A stretch of DNA of 64,000 nucleotides, from the NCBI RefSeq assembly GCF_030247185.1, contig NC_080572.1, positions 233,059,336 through 233,123,335 on the forward strand, written 5' to 3'. The translations under genes were made by a program, and so were the position numbers. Below are positions 42,105-53,461 of the stretch, piece by piece. The notes below the pieces were generated by a model, which worked only from the letters and a program-made list of their open reading frames with translations, was not told the origin of the DNA and did not search any database. This stretch comes from Malaya genurostris (taxonomy: Eukaryota; Arthropoda; Insecta; Diptera; Culicidae). How positions within the stretch are numbered: the stretch's first letter is position 1; each line of letters begins with the position of its first letter.

Positions 42105-44690
42105 TATTTATTTATTTATTTATATATTTTAATCAACAGACAAACTAAAGTCCTAATGATTATTTCTAAGAATATTCAAAAAATTCGCTTTTATTCTGCT
42201 ACGAGGAAAATGGAAATCGAATCCCATAGATACGCCATTGAAGGTTCGCTGCAATCCAATAACGGCACCGTTGATTCCGTAGTTAGTACGACGTAGAGGC
42301 ATTCTGAGGAGGTTGTTGTTGCGAAGAGCTCTAGAACGAACGTTGATGTTGATTTCACTAAGTAGTGCAGGGCAATCAATATTGTTCGTCAAAATATCGG
42401 CAATCAGCATTGCACGGAACAGATCTCGGCGTACTTGTAGAGTATCGAGTCCGATGAGCATCGCACGGCTTTCATAACTAGGCAGCTGGTGAGGGTTATT
42501 CCAGGGCAAACGACGAAGAGTGAAACGAACGAATCTGCGCTGTATTGATTCAAGTCTTAAAGCTCCATTATGAAAGTGAGGGTTCCATACTGACGAACAA
42601 TATTCGAGTGTTGACCGTACAAGCGAGCAATAGAGCGATTTCAAACAATATATATCTGTGAATTGCTTGGCGGTTCTCATGACAAATCCTAGACAACGAG
42701 AAGCTTTTGCCACGATGTACAAAATATGCTGCTTGTAATTCAATTGTTCGTCGAGAAGAACGCCAAGATCTTTGACACAATTGACTCTATCAATCACTGA
42801 TCCTCGAAGACAATAATTGAAACGAATTGGTGTTTTTTTTCGTGTGAAGGTGATAATCGAGCATTTGCTGATATTTAGCGTCATTTTATTAATTTCACAC
42901 CACTCTGAGAAAATTTCAAGCTCACTTTGAAGGAGACAGGCATCTTCAAGAGTCTTGATAATTTGGAATAACTTAGGTCGTCCGCGAAAGATAATCCTGA
43001 ACCTTTCAATGAAAAGTTCACGTCGTTGAAATACAGTAGAAATATCAGTGGTCCGAGATGACTGCCTTGTGGAATACCAGAAAAAGCAAAAAACTCCTTG
43101 GAAACATTTTCATTGATCTTAACCGCCAGCCGTCGATTGCAAAGATACGATTGAATCCACCGAAGAATGTTGGAACCGAAGCCCAGTCTGTTCAATTTGG
43201 CAATTGTGATAGCGTGATTAATTTTATCAAACGCAGCAGAGAGATCCGTGTAGACAACGTCCGTTTGATGACCTTTAGACATAGCATCCGTTATAAACGT
43301 CGTGAAAGTTAGTAAGTTAGTGGCCGTTGAGCGTTTCGGCATGAACCCGTGTTGAGTTTCAACGATGTACTGCTTGCAGTGATTAAAAATAGGTTCCAAT
43401 ACGACAAGCTCAAACAATTTAGGAATAGCGCTAAGAGCGGTGATACCACGGTAATTGTCGATGTTCTTCTTGTCTCCTTTTTTGTACACAGGAAACATAT
43501 AAGCAGATTTCCAGATATCAGGAAATACTCCAGTCATGAGTGACAGTCGGAACAGAAGACATAGAGGTACTATAATACCACTAGAGCATCGCTTCAAAAT
43601 AACTGCCGGGATACCGTCGGGTCCAGCAGAGTATGAAGACTTCATTTTTGCGACTGCTGTTTTTACGGAACTTGCGCTTATGTTAATTGAATTCATTGAC
43701 TGTCCCAAAACGGGAACGTTAAGTGCCGCCTGGGTGATTTGGGAAGGTGCTAAGATTTCTCTAGAAAATATCTCAGAGAATTTTTTTCTGAACATTTCGC
43801 AAATTTCCTGCATGTTAGAACTTGTCTGTTCATTGTAAAACATAGATGAAGGAAGATCTGACTCCTTCCTTTGCTCGTTAACGTGCTTCCAGAATGATTT
43901 TGGATTAGACTTTAATCTCCTCTGTACACTGCGTAAATAGTTGGCATAGCAACGTTCAGCTGTCTTTTTGTAAACTTTGTTTATTTCTACGTAGTTTCGC
44001 CGGAGCAACAAACCTCCGTTCTTAGAATATTTCTTTAGTGCTGTCCTTTTTAAACTTTTCAGTCGTCGTAGTTCTACGGTTTGCCACGGTACTTGTTCGG
44101 GTGGCTTACTAATTTGTTTAGGGACATATTGGTCAATAGCATACATCAGAACGTTGGAAAATGTTTGAGCTGCAAGATTAACATCGCCATTGTCAAGAAT
44201 TTCACTCCAGTCAATGCTTGTAAGAAATGCAATAATACTATTGTGGTCAGCTCTTTTAAAATTATATATGACGATGTGAGATATCTTGCAACTGTTCAAC
44301 GATCGATTCCATTCAAGCTCAATGTGCAGAGGAGGATGATGCCTAACGGACTTCACCAGAGGAGAGGGTGCTGCGCTGATTTTAGGTGCACAGTCCGAGT
44401 TGCTTGAAAAACATAGATCGAGGATTCTGTTGTGCTCATTTTTAACGTGATTTACTTGACGCAGTAAATTAAAACTGTACCGGTCAAGCAAGTTGATAAT
44501 ACCAGCGTGAAACGAGGAATGCATTGGATCTGCAAACAGAAAACCATCGGAAGCTGTGAGCCATTTCAGGCATAACGTCTGTGTAGATCCTGAAGCTGCT
44601 ATGCACGAGATCGTAATTTACTAACGAGTCAAATACGTGATGTAAAGAAGCAAATGGAACTTTAAGATTTAATTTTTTAGCACCTGGCAT
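42105..44690 (-). mobile_element. CR1/Jockey-like non-LTR retrotransposon, 5'-truncated and frameshifted
   Basis: The minus strand carries an ORF2-type reverse transcriptase with a TTTA-repeat tail at 42105-42130. It has the C-terminal end of an endonuclease-like domain and a full RT, but no RNase H and no ORF1. That is the layout of CR1/Jockey-type lineages; the exact clade is inference. The 5' boundary is near 44700. One frameshift splits the RT, so this copy is not coding-competent. Confidence 0.82.
42153..44524 (-). pseudogene. Reverse transcriptase of the CR1/Jockey-like element, split by a frameshift
   Basis: The upstream piece (42881-44524) has the end of the endonuclease-like region, then RT blocks SAGPDGIPAVILK, PVYKKGDKK with NYRGITALSAIPKLFE, VVYTDLSAAFDKINH (first catalytic D), SGIPQGSHLGPLIFLL and the catalytic FADD near 42985. 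The frame is lost just after FADDLSYSK at about 42950-42970. The correct frame resumes as KTLEDACLLQSELEIFSEW and continues in the 42153-42884 piece (KMTLNISKCS, VKDLGVLLDEQLNYKQH, LEYCSSVWNPH, RRFVRFTLRRLPW) to the stop. A change of one or two bases explains the break. Confidence 0.85.
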
Positions 44691-44990
44691 CCTTAGATCT
44701 GATTGAACACTTCGTTATGCCGGACTCGAGAAGCGGTTTCAAGTGTGTAGGAATTCTACACATGCGATTGGAAAAGCTCTAGGTCTAGGGCGAATTGTAC
44801 TGCACCGAACAAAAGCTCTACCACATACCCGAACTCAATTGGTTTAGATAGTAGAGGATAATAGATAATAGAGGAAAACATCGCACGAATGTAGTTTCTC
44901 TTATCAGCAAGCGGCTTTATCGTTAACATCAGCGTATATGAGATACGGTTCGATAAGTTCAATTGCTAATGAAAGACTGCCTGGCGACTA

Positions 44991-45146
44991 GAGTGCCTAG
45001 AACCAGCGTGACGACTTCTCATTTGTAATCCGAAATGTTGGCAGTGTCGTCAGCTTTTCATTGTAATTGACAGGTCGTTTGCTCGTTTGGAACTGGAAGC
45101 TGTCATTCCAAACGAACAGCTGTCGTCACTCTGGTTATAGGCACTC
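44991..45146. mobile_element. Small TA-type MITE
   Basis: The ends GAGTGCCTAGAACCAGCGTG and (inward) GAGTGCCTATAACCAGAGTG are inverted repeats continuing into ACGAC. The element is flanked by TA on both sides (44989-44990 and 45147-45148). It is a 156-base relative, in opposite orientation, of the one at 15085-15270. Confidence 0.82.
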
Positions 45147-45294
45147 TACTGGCGACGATAGTGGAACGCGGAAGACATAAACTGCAAGTGGCAGCAGGGT
45201 TGCCATCAACTTTATTATAAAATAAAATGTTATAAACCCGGATTAAACAAAATGGATTTGAGAACACGAAATAAACACAATTACGAATTTACTG

Positions 45295-45620
45295 AGGTCT
45301 TTTTTACGCGGTTTTTCACGTGGTTTTCCGAAGTTACGCGGATTTTTTCACGCGAATTTACAAAGTTATCCGGTTTTCTTGTTTTGTCTTAGAAATGCAT
45401 GAAACGTCAAAATCCGATGGTATCCCGGAACGTTTTTAATTCAACTCTCTAAAAGAAAATTTAATTTTTAATTCAACTCTCTGACAGAAAATTGTCGATT
45501 CTATAATTTTTTAGACAACAGCAGATCCCGACGTTTTATGCATTTCTAAGACATTTGGTATCAAAACAAAAAAATTATTTATTTTTGCGGTTACCGTATC
45601 TCCCGCGTAAAAAAAGACCT
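45295..45620. mobile_element. Foldback-type MITE with AGGTCTTTTTTACGCGG ends
   Basis: The outer ends AGGTCTTTTTTACGCGG and their inverse CCGCGTAAAAAAAGACCT close the element. An inner inverted repeat has arms TGTCTTAGAAATGCATGAAA at 45385-45408 and its near-inverse at 45530-45553. The inner arm shares GCATGAAACGTC with the hairpin at 31651-31726. No coding frame. Confidence 0.7.
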
Positions 45621-45719
45621 AATTCTAATTTAATTCTCAATGATTTTTGTTTTAGAGTGTCACAGCTTTAGTAGAAACGCACCAATAAGTAAATTTTGTT
45701 TCCCAAAATTTGGTTTTAT

Positions 45720-46080
45720 TTGAAAAATCTATTCATGACGATTAGTTTTTGAATATGACGGGACCGATGATGCCACCAGCGTAAACTTCGCACCAAACAG
45801 TGCACTATTCTGGATTCGGTGGTGTTTCGAGAACTTCGTGAAGGTTGAACTTTGTTTGTTCTTAAAACCCTTGAGCCAAAAAATGTGGCTCGTCAGTGAA
45901 CACAATTTTGCGATAAAAAAGTGGTCTGCTTATCCAATGCCCCAGACCAGTGCGAGTGTCAAGCGGTCTAGAAAACCTCAATGGGTCGGTGAGTTTATGA
46001 CTTAGGTTTTCTGGAATTGTCATGGTATACTTTAGATGGAATATTTCGAAAAAAGAAAAATTACGGACAGCAAGCATTAG
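45720..46080 (-). mobile_element. Scrap of a Tc1/mariner-type transposase
   Basis: The minus strand encodes RKIVFTDEPHFLAQGF, the block around the first catalytic D (FTDEAHF in relatives), then in shifted frames the equivalents of a TVWCEVYAGGIIGPVIF stretch. Stops intervene. The remnant may belong to the same family as 38351-38787, which lacks this half. Confidence 0.62.
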
Positions 46081-46436
46081 TGCGACAGAAGGCTTAAAGC
46101 TCAGCGAAATGGCCTCACTTGAAACTGAAAAAAAAAGTTTTCTTGAACAATACGCCAGTACACAAGATCATCGCTATTATACCAATTGCTTCCTCATTAA
46201 TCTCACTCATCCGATTTGGCTTCCTCGAACTATTTATTTACTTTTTCACTTACTATTATTGTGTCCATCGGATACAAGATTTAAATTGACAATTAGAGTG
46301 GGAAAAACCCCATTTGAGTTGAACTGAACCAAAACCACTATCTTTTCAAAAACATAAACGAAAATAATAATTACAATGAAACCTAATGCCAGTGTCACAA
46401 GTGTCACTAATGAAATTGATATAATAAAAATTCAAA

Positions 46437-46718
46437 TCACAGTAGATCGTTTAAGTTTTTTTGCAAAATAACAAGATGATTCACCAAACACGAAAAGATC
46501 ATCAACAACGGTGAAAGTTCGAAGGGAAGCAGTAATCGGTTCCTATTCGATATCCGAAAATTTACTTCAGAGTGTAATTCAGGAGCATCCATATCCCCAT
46601 TGATCAGTTTTGCAATTAATAATGCTTGTTGGATTTTTCGGTGCCGATGAAGCGTATCGATTCCTAATAGTTGACATCTGTCCAGAAATGGTGGCAAATT
46701 TACAGGTTTTTGTAAAGA
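46437..46718 (-). mobile_element. C-terminal end of a CR1/Jockey-like RT, interrupted by the 46721-47834 insertion
   Basis: The minus strand encodes LPPFLDRCQLLGIDTLHRHRK and ALLIAKLINGDMDAPEL, matching the region after RT in such elements (compare LPSYESRAMLIGLDTLQVRR in the copy at 42 kb). It continues 47837-47942 on the other side of the insertion. Confidence 0.78.
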
Positions 46719-46720
46719 TA

Positions 46721-47834
46721 CACGGAACGACCGAAATTAGCTCTGCGCCTAATTCGTATTACTGTTTTTGAATTAGTTGATTCTAACAACAAAATTTCCA
46801 AAATAACTATAAAATTAGTTAAAATGTAGAATTTACTGTGCTGAAAAAAACTCTTATTTTTAGAGAATGTGTTTAGTTGGCGAATATTCTGGACACAAAC
46901 CAGCAATATTTCAATCCAACACGAAATTCTCATTGACAACTAATTTCGTTATTAAAATCAGAAACTTTGATTCTATTTATCTATCACCGTCATTACTGAA
47001 GGACAGCAGTGTCAAAGCAAAACAATCCATTCAAAAGCTAAAAGGGACAGTCTTGTTGAAACTGCTCGCAAATTGTTTAGATGTTTTTCGCATGTGTTAC
47101 GTAAACTGTTAGTGGAAAGTGTATTTATTCAGAATTTGTGCGCACTTGAAGCGATTGTGCGTAATAATGTTTTTACGCGGAACAGTGATGTGAATTTCGA
47201 ATGTTTCACTCTAATTGTGATGAAGGTTTTTTGTATCTTCAAACCTTCCGAGCTGCGCCGTCCGGTGTACTATTTGTATTCGGTTTTTGTTTTCCGAGTG
47301 CTCAAAGTTTTCAGTGAGAATGAAGAAACAGTGATTTAGAAGAAAAAAAATTCAAAAAGATGTTTACGTTTCGTTTATGTCTTTTTCTCCAACACAACAT
47401 CGTATTTATACCTGCCAATATAGAAAAGACAACCGCGTCTGAATTTTTTTCGGCAGTAGTGTGCCATCTAGTGGCTAGTAGTCATTAAGGTGTTACCGTT
47501 TCGGTGACAGGGCGCCATATAGCTGCAGATTGCAGAAGCCAATTCAACCATTCATATTGGTTGAAAACAACATTATATTTCTTTAATTCAACTAAAAAAT
47601 TAGTTGACTGGATATGAAGTGTACCTTAGCTAAGAAATGACAGTACGTTTAATTTGTGAATTCAACTAAAAAAAATAGTCATTTCAACAAATATTTTATT
47701 ATTATTAAGGGAATGAGAATAAAAAATCTAAATCAGCAAAAGTAAGATTTTTTTAGTTGTCTCAAAAAATAACTAACTAAAATCAGCAAATCAACTAAAT
47801 TTTTCGCGAAAATGCTGATTTCGGTCGTTCCGTG
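46721..47834. mobile_element. TA-flanked non-autonomous transposon nested in an RT relic
   Basis: The ends CACGGAACGACCGAAAT at 46721 and its exact inverse ending at 47834 form terminal repeats of at least 17 bases, 20 of 21 if extended. TA flanks both sides (46719-46720 and 47835-47836). The target sequence on either side is one continuous RT reading frame. The interior (46721-47530) is shared with 5105-6041. The right part (47530-47834) is AACTAA/TTAGTT-rich like 29873-30444 and 38938-39600. No transposase is encoded. Confidence 0.83.
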
Positions 47835-47836
47835 TA

Positions 47837-47942
47837 AGTTTCGTAATGCCAGACGAACAAATCGTTTTTCAACTCTCTCAATATCAGGGTGCACGCTATA
47901 CGAAATTGAACAAAGCACGTTGCGAACGGAGCAAAGCCGCAC
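47837..47942 (-). mobile_element. Upstream part of the interrupted RT relic
   Basis: The minus strand encodes VRLCSVRNVLCS...DIERVEKRFVRLALRNL, matching the block (I)ERxQRRFxRxxLRxL that precedes LPxYExRxxLLxLxTL. Its reading continues at 46718 once the insertion is removed. Confidence 0.75.
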
Positions 47943-47999
47943 GTACCGTCGCGTACTAGTTTTGCATCGTCATTTTTAATGACGATTTGAATGTTTTGA

Positions 48000-48520
48000 C
48001 ACTCATCGTTCTACAATTTCGGAACCGGAAGTCGGATTTGGATGAAATTGCACAGCATCTTTTAGGACAATAAGAGCTTTAATTTGAATCATGATTTGTA
48101 ATCATCGGTTCAACTTTTTCAGGACTTTTAAAAAATTTCAAGACCTTCTATTTGCTTCTTAGTTTGTGAAAATCGGTTAAGAAATTTCCGAGAAAATTGA
48201 GTGCGCATATTTTAATATATACATATTTCCTTGTAATTTCGGAACCGGAAGTCGGATCCAAATGAAATTCAAGATGAAGTCATAAGATCTTTCATTTGAA
48301 TCTAAGTTTGTGAAAATCGGCTTAGTCATCTCTGAGAAAATTGAGTGACATTATTTGTCACATACACACATACATTCATACATACAAACACACACATACA
48401 CACAGACATTTTGTGATCTCGACGAACTGAGTCGAATGATATATGACACACGGCCCTGCGTGCCTCGATTGTAAAGTCGGTTTTCATAGTGGTTACTTAG
48501 CCTTTCCATATAAGAAAGGC
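48000..48520 (+). repeat. AAAGGTC-module repeat copy
   Basis: Two or three modules (ATTTCGGAACCGGAAGTCGG, GTGAAAATCGG) are followed by a CACATACA-type microsatellite (48360-48410), then GATCTCGACGAACTGAGTCG, CGGCCCTGCGTGCCTCG and CCTTTCCATATAAGAAAGGC. This is the same terminal order as at 28.4 kb. Confidence 0.6.
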
Positions 48521-48872
48521 AAAGAAAAATTATTAATTATATTAAAACACACTTTTACAAAAGCATATCCTATCATTCCTCAATATATATGTAGCACCCT
48601 AACATACAATATTCATTATACTTGCACCTTAAATTTAATATTGATCAAAGTAAGCGAGAAAATAGGAGTAGACAAAAACAAAATGATCTAGTTTCCACAA
48701 AGTACTGAAATAGAAAACACGGAGAGGTCTTCTGAAACAGTGTTCCTTCCAATCAACAATGATATAAAATCCGCTAAACAGATTAACAATATTTAATTGA
48801 AGAAAACATTGAAAACTTCGTGCGAAATTTGAAAAAAATGTGTGCAGTAGTTTTTGAATGACGATGGACACA

Positions 48873-50215
48873 AGGGTGGGACAAAATATTGATTTCAGCT
48901 CCACTAAACTTTTCGTGTTCCTTTTGGGTCCCATAAGCACCATGCAAAATTTTATCCCGATAGGAGAAACTATATTTTCGCGCCCGCGGTTCAAAGTTTG
49001 TATGGGATTTAGTATGGAAAAACCAACTTTTAACAAAAAAATCATCTGGAGGTCACCCTATATACTCAAAAAATCAGCGGGCATGTAATTTTTATAGGAA
49101 ATTTAATGAGGAAGAAAACCTTCGAAGACTGTAACATAATCCGACATCTGTAAAAAATGTTATTAAAGAAAAACCGACACAAGGTCCGAACGATGGCTCA
49201 TTCCATAATGTATCTAGCACCACTGCTGTTAGTGGTGGTAATATGAGTTTGCTTTCTTTTATTATGCTACAACGGTTGATCTGAGTTGTTTGATGTCTTC
49301 ACAATAGTTGCTCGGTGTAGTTTGAAGATTTTTTTAAACTTAAAAACCATGTTCCAAAACTCACTGTAAAGACACACAAAAAACTAACTTTTTTATTTGA
49401 AGAAATACAATTTTGAAGTCTTCCACAATATTGTTGATGAACTCAAATACTATAACTTCGTCGAAGATATAAACCATCTGTCTCATAAGGTGTAGAAGAT
49501 ATGGACGATAGAAAAATAAGAAAAAGAATAACTTATAATCAATGTTTTTTCATAGTATTAAATGAAATCATCCATATCTTTTAAACCATATGAGGCTGAT
49601 GGTTTATGTCTTCGACAAAATTATAGTGTTTGAGTTTATCTACAATATTGTTGAAGACTTCAAAATTGTATTTCTTCAAATAAAAAAGTTAGTTTTTTGT
49701 GTGTCTTTACAGTGAGTTTTGGAACATGGTTTTTAAGTTTAAAAAAATCTTCAAACTACACCGAGCAACTATTGTGAAGACATCAAACAACTCAGATCAA
49801 CCGTTGTAGCATAATAAAAGAAAGCAAACTCATATTACCACCACTAACAGCAGTGGTGCTAGATACATTATGGAATGAGCCATCGTTCGGACCTTGTGTC
49901 GGTTTTTCTTTAATAACGTTTTTTACAGATGTCGGATTATGTTACAGTCTTCGAAGGTTTTCTTCCTCATTAAATTTCCTATAAAAATTACATGCCCGCT
50001 GATTTTTTGAGTATATAGGGTGACCTCCAGATGATTTTTTTGTTAAAAGTTGGTTTTTCCATACAAAATCCCATACAAACTTTGAACCGCGGGCGAGAAA
50101 ATATAGTTTCTCCTATCGAGATAAAATTTTGCATGGTGCTTATGGGACCCAAAAGGAACACGAAAAGTTTGGTGGAGCGAGAAAATAATTTTTCCCATAC
50201 AACCTTGTCCCACCC
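48873..50215. repeat. About 1.35-kb inverted repeat with arms of roughly 640 bp
   Basis: 48873-49511 is repeated in reverse complement at about 49570-50215 with few differences. Paired examples are TCGAAGACTGTAACATAATC with GATTATGTTACAGTCTTCGA, and TAGCACCACTGCTGTTAGTG with its inverse. A loop of about 60 bases (49512-49569) remains. The open frames inside (e.g. 48635-49045, 50031-50456) mirror one another. The outer edges grade into the TCGAGAAAAACGCG repeat also seen at 30.6 kb. No transposase was found. Confidence 0.85.
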
Positions 50216-50326
50216 TAATGGACACCGACTTTCAAAACCTGCTTTCGAGAAAAACGCGTTTAAAGTTTATGTTATTGTCTATAAAATCGAAGGAAACAAT
50301 TTATTACTCAAAGGAGCACGTAACAA

Positions 50327-51542
50327 TCGGCTGACAAGTTCGTATCGTTTCTATGAGAAGGCGCCACTAGAATTAAATCCATACCATTTTCAGTTAGTAT
50401 CAACCTTCAAAAGATACGTGTATAAATTTGACAGCTGTCTGATTATTATTTTGTGAGATATTGCATTTTGAGTGAAGCTACTTTTGTTATTGTGAAAAAA
50501 ATGGAAAAAAAGGAATTTCGTGTGTTGATGAAACACTACTTTTTGATGAAAAAAAGTGCCGCCGATACCAAAAAATGGCTTGATGAGTGTTATCCAGACT
50601 CTGCACCGGGCGAAGCAACAATTCGTAAGTGTTTTGCAAAATTGCGTACTGGTCATATGAGCACCGAAGACGATGAACGCAGTGGACGTCCAAAAGAGGC
50701 TGTTACCGATGAAAACGTGAAAAAAATCCACAAAATGATTTTCAATGACCGTAAAGTGAAGTTGATCGAGATAGCTGACACCCTAAAGATATCAAAGGAA
50801 CATGTTGGACATATTATTCACGAATATTTGGCTATGAGAACAAAAACAACAACGAATTGATGATTCTGAGCAGTGTTTGAAGCTGTTATATCGAAATAAA
50901 ACCGATATTTTTCGTCGATATATAACAATGGACGAAACATAGCTCCATCACTTCACTCCGGAGTCCAATCGACAGTCAGCTGAGTGGACTGCACGCGATG
51001 AACCGAACCCAAAGTGTGACTCAACAATCGGCCGGTAAGGTTATGGCGTCTGTATTTTGGGATTCGCATGGTATAATTTTCATCGACTACCTTGAAAAGG
51101 GAAAAACCATCAACAATGACTATTATATAGCGTTATTAGAGCGTTTGAAGGACGAAATTTCACAAAACGGCCTCATTTGAAGAAGGAAAAAATTTGTTTC
51201 ATCAAGACAATGCACCGTGTCACAAGTCGATGAAAACCATGTTGAAATTGAACGAATTGGGCTTTGAATTGCTCCCTCATCCACCGTATTCTCCAGATTT
51301 GGCCCCCAGTGAATTTTTCCTGTTCTCAGACCTCAAGAGAATGCTCGCTGGTAAAAAATTTAGAAGCAATCAATGGCCTATTTTGAGGCAAAGGACAAAT
51401 CGTACTTCAAAAATGGTATCGAAAAGTTGGAAGATCGCTATAATCGCTGTATCGCCTCTGATGGCAATTATGTTGAATAATAAAAACGAATTTTGGCAAA
51501 AAAATGTGTGTTTCTATTAAACGATACGAACTTTTCAGCCGA
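50327..51542 (+). mobile_element. Mariner element with both terminal repeats, transposase broken
   Basis: Terminal inverted repeats TCGGCTGACAAGTTCGTATC (left) and TCGGCTGAAAAGTTCGTATC (right, inward) bound the element. It has inserted into the dispersed repeat that is uninterrupted at 30590-30870. The length of 1216 bases is close to a normal mariner. Confidence 0.88.
50453..51520 (+). pseudogene. Mariner transposase pseudogene
   Basis: The N-terminal piece (50453-50860) has the two helix-turn-helix domains: FRVLMKHYFLMKKSAADT, ATIRKCFAKLRTG, RSGRPKEAV and EIADTLKISKEHVGHI. A deletion then removes the WVPREL linker, because EYLAMR runs into an A/C-rich stretch. The first catalytic block reads ITMDET followed by a stop. 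Then come KVMASVFWDSHGIIFIDYL (50998-51180), MFHQDNAPCH with the second D, and PHPPYSPDLAPSEFF with E where mariner normally has its third D. The last part is frameshifted. Several independent defects make it inactive. Confidence 0.9.
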
Positions 51543-51850
51543 ACTGTTAGGCTCTAACATTCTCAAAAAGCCATATTTTTTCTTTTGTAGTTTGTTATAA
51601 TGAAACATTTCGAGAATGTTTTGTCAAGTTTTTAGGTCAATCGAAGCAGAAATCTTGGGCCTGTGTGCGCAGCTCTTATTTCTTCGTAGTATGAGATCGG
51701 CAAAGATAAAGGCCCATAACTTTCTGAGTTTTGTTCCGATAGGCTTCAAAATTTCACAGAATATTCTTGAAATGTTTTACTATCAGAAAATAGAAAGAAA
51801 ATTATAAATGATTTTTCAAAAGTGTTAGACCCTACCCCCCCCCCCCCCTT
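51543..51850 (+). repeat. Right part of the dispersed repeat, ending in a C run
   Basis: It resumes the repeat interrupted by the mariner (CATTTCGAGAATGTTTTGTC, GGGCCTGTGTGCGCAG) and then shares 51735-51845 with 32730-32850. A run of 14 C residues lies at 51835-51848. Confidence 0.65.
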
Positions 51851-52439
51851 AATTTAATATGGAATTTAAGGTGCAGGGTTAATAAATACACCTCTCGACT
51901 CAGTTCGAAGAACTGAGCAAATGTCTGTGTGTGTGTGTGTGTGTGTAACAAAAATATGCACTAACTTTTCTCAGAGATGGCTGAACCGATTTCCACAAAC
52001 GAAGATTTGAATAAAAGGTCTTACGATCTCATAGCCTGCTCTTGAATTGCATTTTGATCCGACTTTCCGTTCCGAAGTTACATATGTGAAAATTTGAGGA
52101 AAAGTGTGCACTCAATTTTCTCTGAAACTGCTCAACAGATTTACACTTACTAAGATTCAAATGAAAGGTCTTAAAGTTTCCTAACACATTCTATCCGGAT
52201 CCGACTTCCGGTTTCGGGACTAAAGCTTGATAAGTGGAAATTTACCAATTTCATTAGTATTTTCTCACGAACAATGGTCAAAAACAGTTACAAATCCCAT
52301 TACACTGCCTGATAAATTCTTCTAGTTTGCAAAACTTGTTCGTTTGTGGACATAAAAACTTAATTGGGCACTACCTCCCCCCCTCCCCACTACTGGTCCT
52401 CCCTAGAATTGATTTTGAAATTTGTTTTGTTTTGATTAT

Positions 52440-52572
52440 AGAGGTATTAGCCTTAAGGTCATTCGCCTCTTCGGGTCAGAAAAACGTTCTGGCCCAATGT
52501 GCGGGGTTGGGAATCGAACCCGGATGGGCTGCGTGAAAGGTATCGACTTACCCATCACGCTATACCCGTCCC
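52440..52572 (-). repeat. tRNA-derived SINE with clear A and B boxes
   Basis: On the minus strand the head GGGGACGGGTATAGCGTGATGG contains the A box TAGCGTGATGG (52552-52562). The B box GGTTCGATTCC (52510-52520) is a perfect consensus at normal spacing. The body continues CCAGAACG...TCTGACCCGAAGAGG and ends in AAAACAAAACAAA. This is an RNA polymerase III transcribed short element of a different family from the valine-like SINE. Confidence 0.8.
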
Positions 52573-53180
52573 CATAACTTCGATTTCTCTGCGATGCGTA
52601 ATTTGAATTAAAGCTTCTATTATCTTTAAAGCTATTGTGAAATTTCATCCGGATCCGACCTCCGGTTCCGCAGTTACAGGGCGATGAGTGTCTAAGCTTT
52701 CAAACTGGCATATAGAATGACAATACAATACCGTGAAACGTGGAAGAAGAAAACGAACGATGCGTGCATTGTTCTATTTCGTACACGCGGTATAGAAAAC
52801 AAAACGGTTACGGATGTCTGCTACTAGTGTGTGATATTGGAGAAAGACGGTGCTGCGATTGATAAAAATTTGCGCTATTTCATGATAAGTGCGACCGAAG
52901 AAATAAAAGAATGTAAAGCCGGAGTAAAAAAAAATAAATTAATAAAAATGAATTTCAATGAATTGAAGTTTATTTGAAAAAATATGCAATGCAATTTTTT
53001 AGTAATACCGTGCAGGTGGTGTAGTGATGTCCATAATAATAATAATAATAATCCAACTACATGTTTTATGCTACTGATTCATGCTGTTTAGCTTCACTTA
53101 CGTATGCAGAAGTAACAGGTTCGTTACGTTTGTTAAATTTCGTTTAATTGGTTCAATCGAAAAAATACATGATATAGTAA

Positions 53181-53450
53181 TGTCGTTTTGCATTGAGAAC
53201 ACTCGTGGAGTGTTTTACTTGATTCGTGCACTTTTCGTGCAGTCGGACAATCAAAACAGGCGCACTGTGTTTCATTGATTTGCACCGCACGAAAAAATGC
53301 ACTTTCGGGGCAATTCGTGGTCAACTATTTTGCACCCGTTCTCTTTTCAGAGCAGCAAGCGTGCAAACCAAACTTTACAAAACCGTTTCATTGATCAACT
53401 GTCAGGGCAAAACACTGGCACCGAGCGAGTGGAATCAATGAAAAACGACA
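53181..53450. mobile_element. MITE of the TGTCGTTTT family with TAA duplication
   Basis: The ends TGTCGTTTTGCATTGA and (inward) TGTCGTTTTTCATTGA are inverted repeats. TAA flanks both sides (53178-53180 and 53451-53453). The length of 270 is almost that of the 31300-31571 copy (272), and the TWA duplication agrees with it. Confidence 0.75.
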
Positions 53451-53461
53451 TAAGTCTAGTA

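Noticed and set aside
48635..49045. Minus-strand frame similar to the plus-strand frame at 50031-50456
   Set aside because: The similarity is explained by the DNA inverted repeat; the frames have no domain and end arbitrarily.
48873..50215. CRISPR array or bacterial attachment-site interpretation of repeated sequence
   Set aside because: There is one inverted pair, no regularly spaced direct repeats, and the context is an intron-bearing insect-like genome.
52495..52572. Candidate tRNA gene
   Set aside because: A and B boxes are good but the sequence runs on into a SINE body and an A-rich tail, so it is a tRNA-derived SINE rather than a tRNA.
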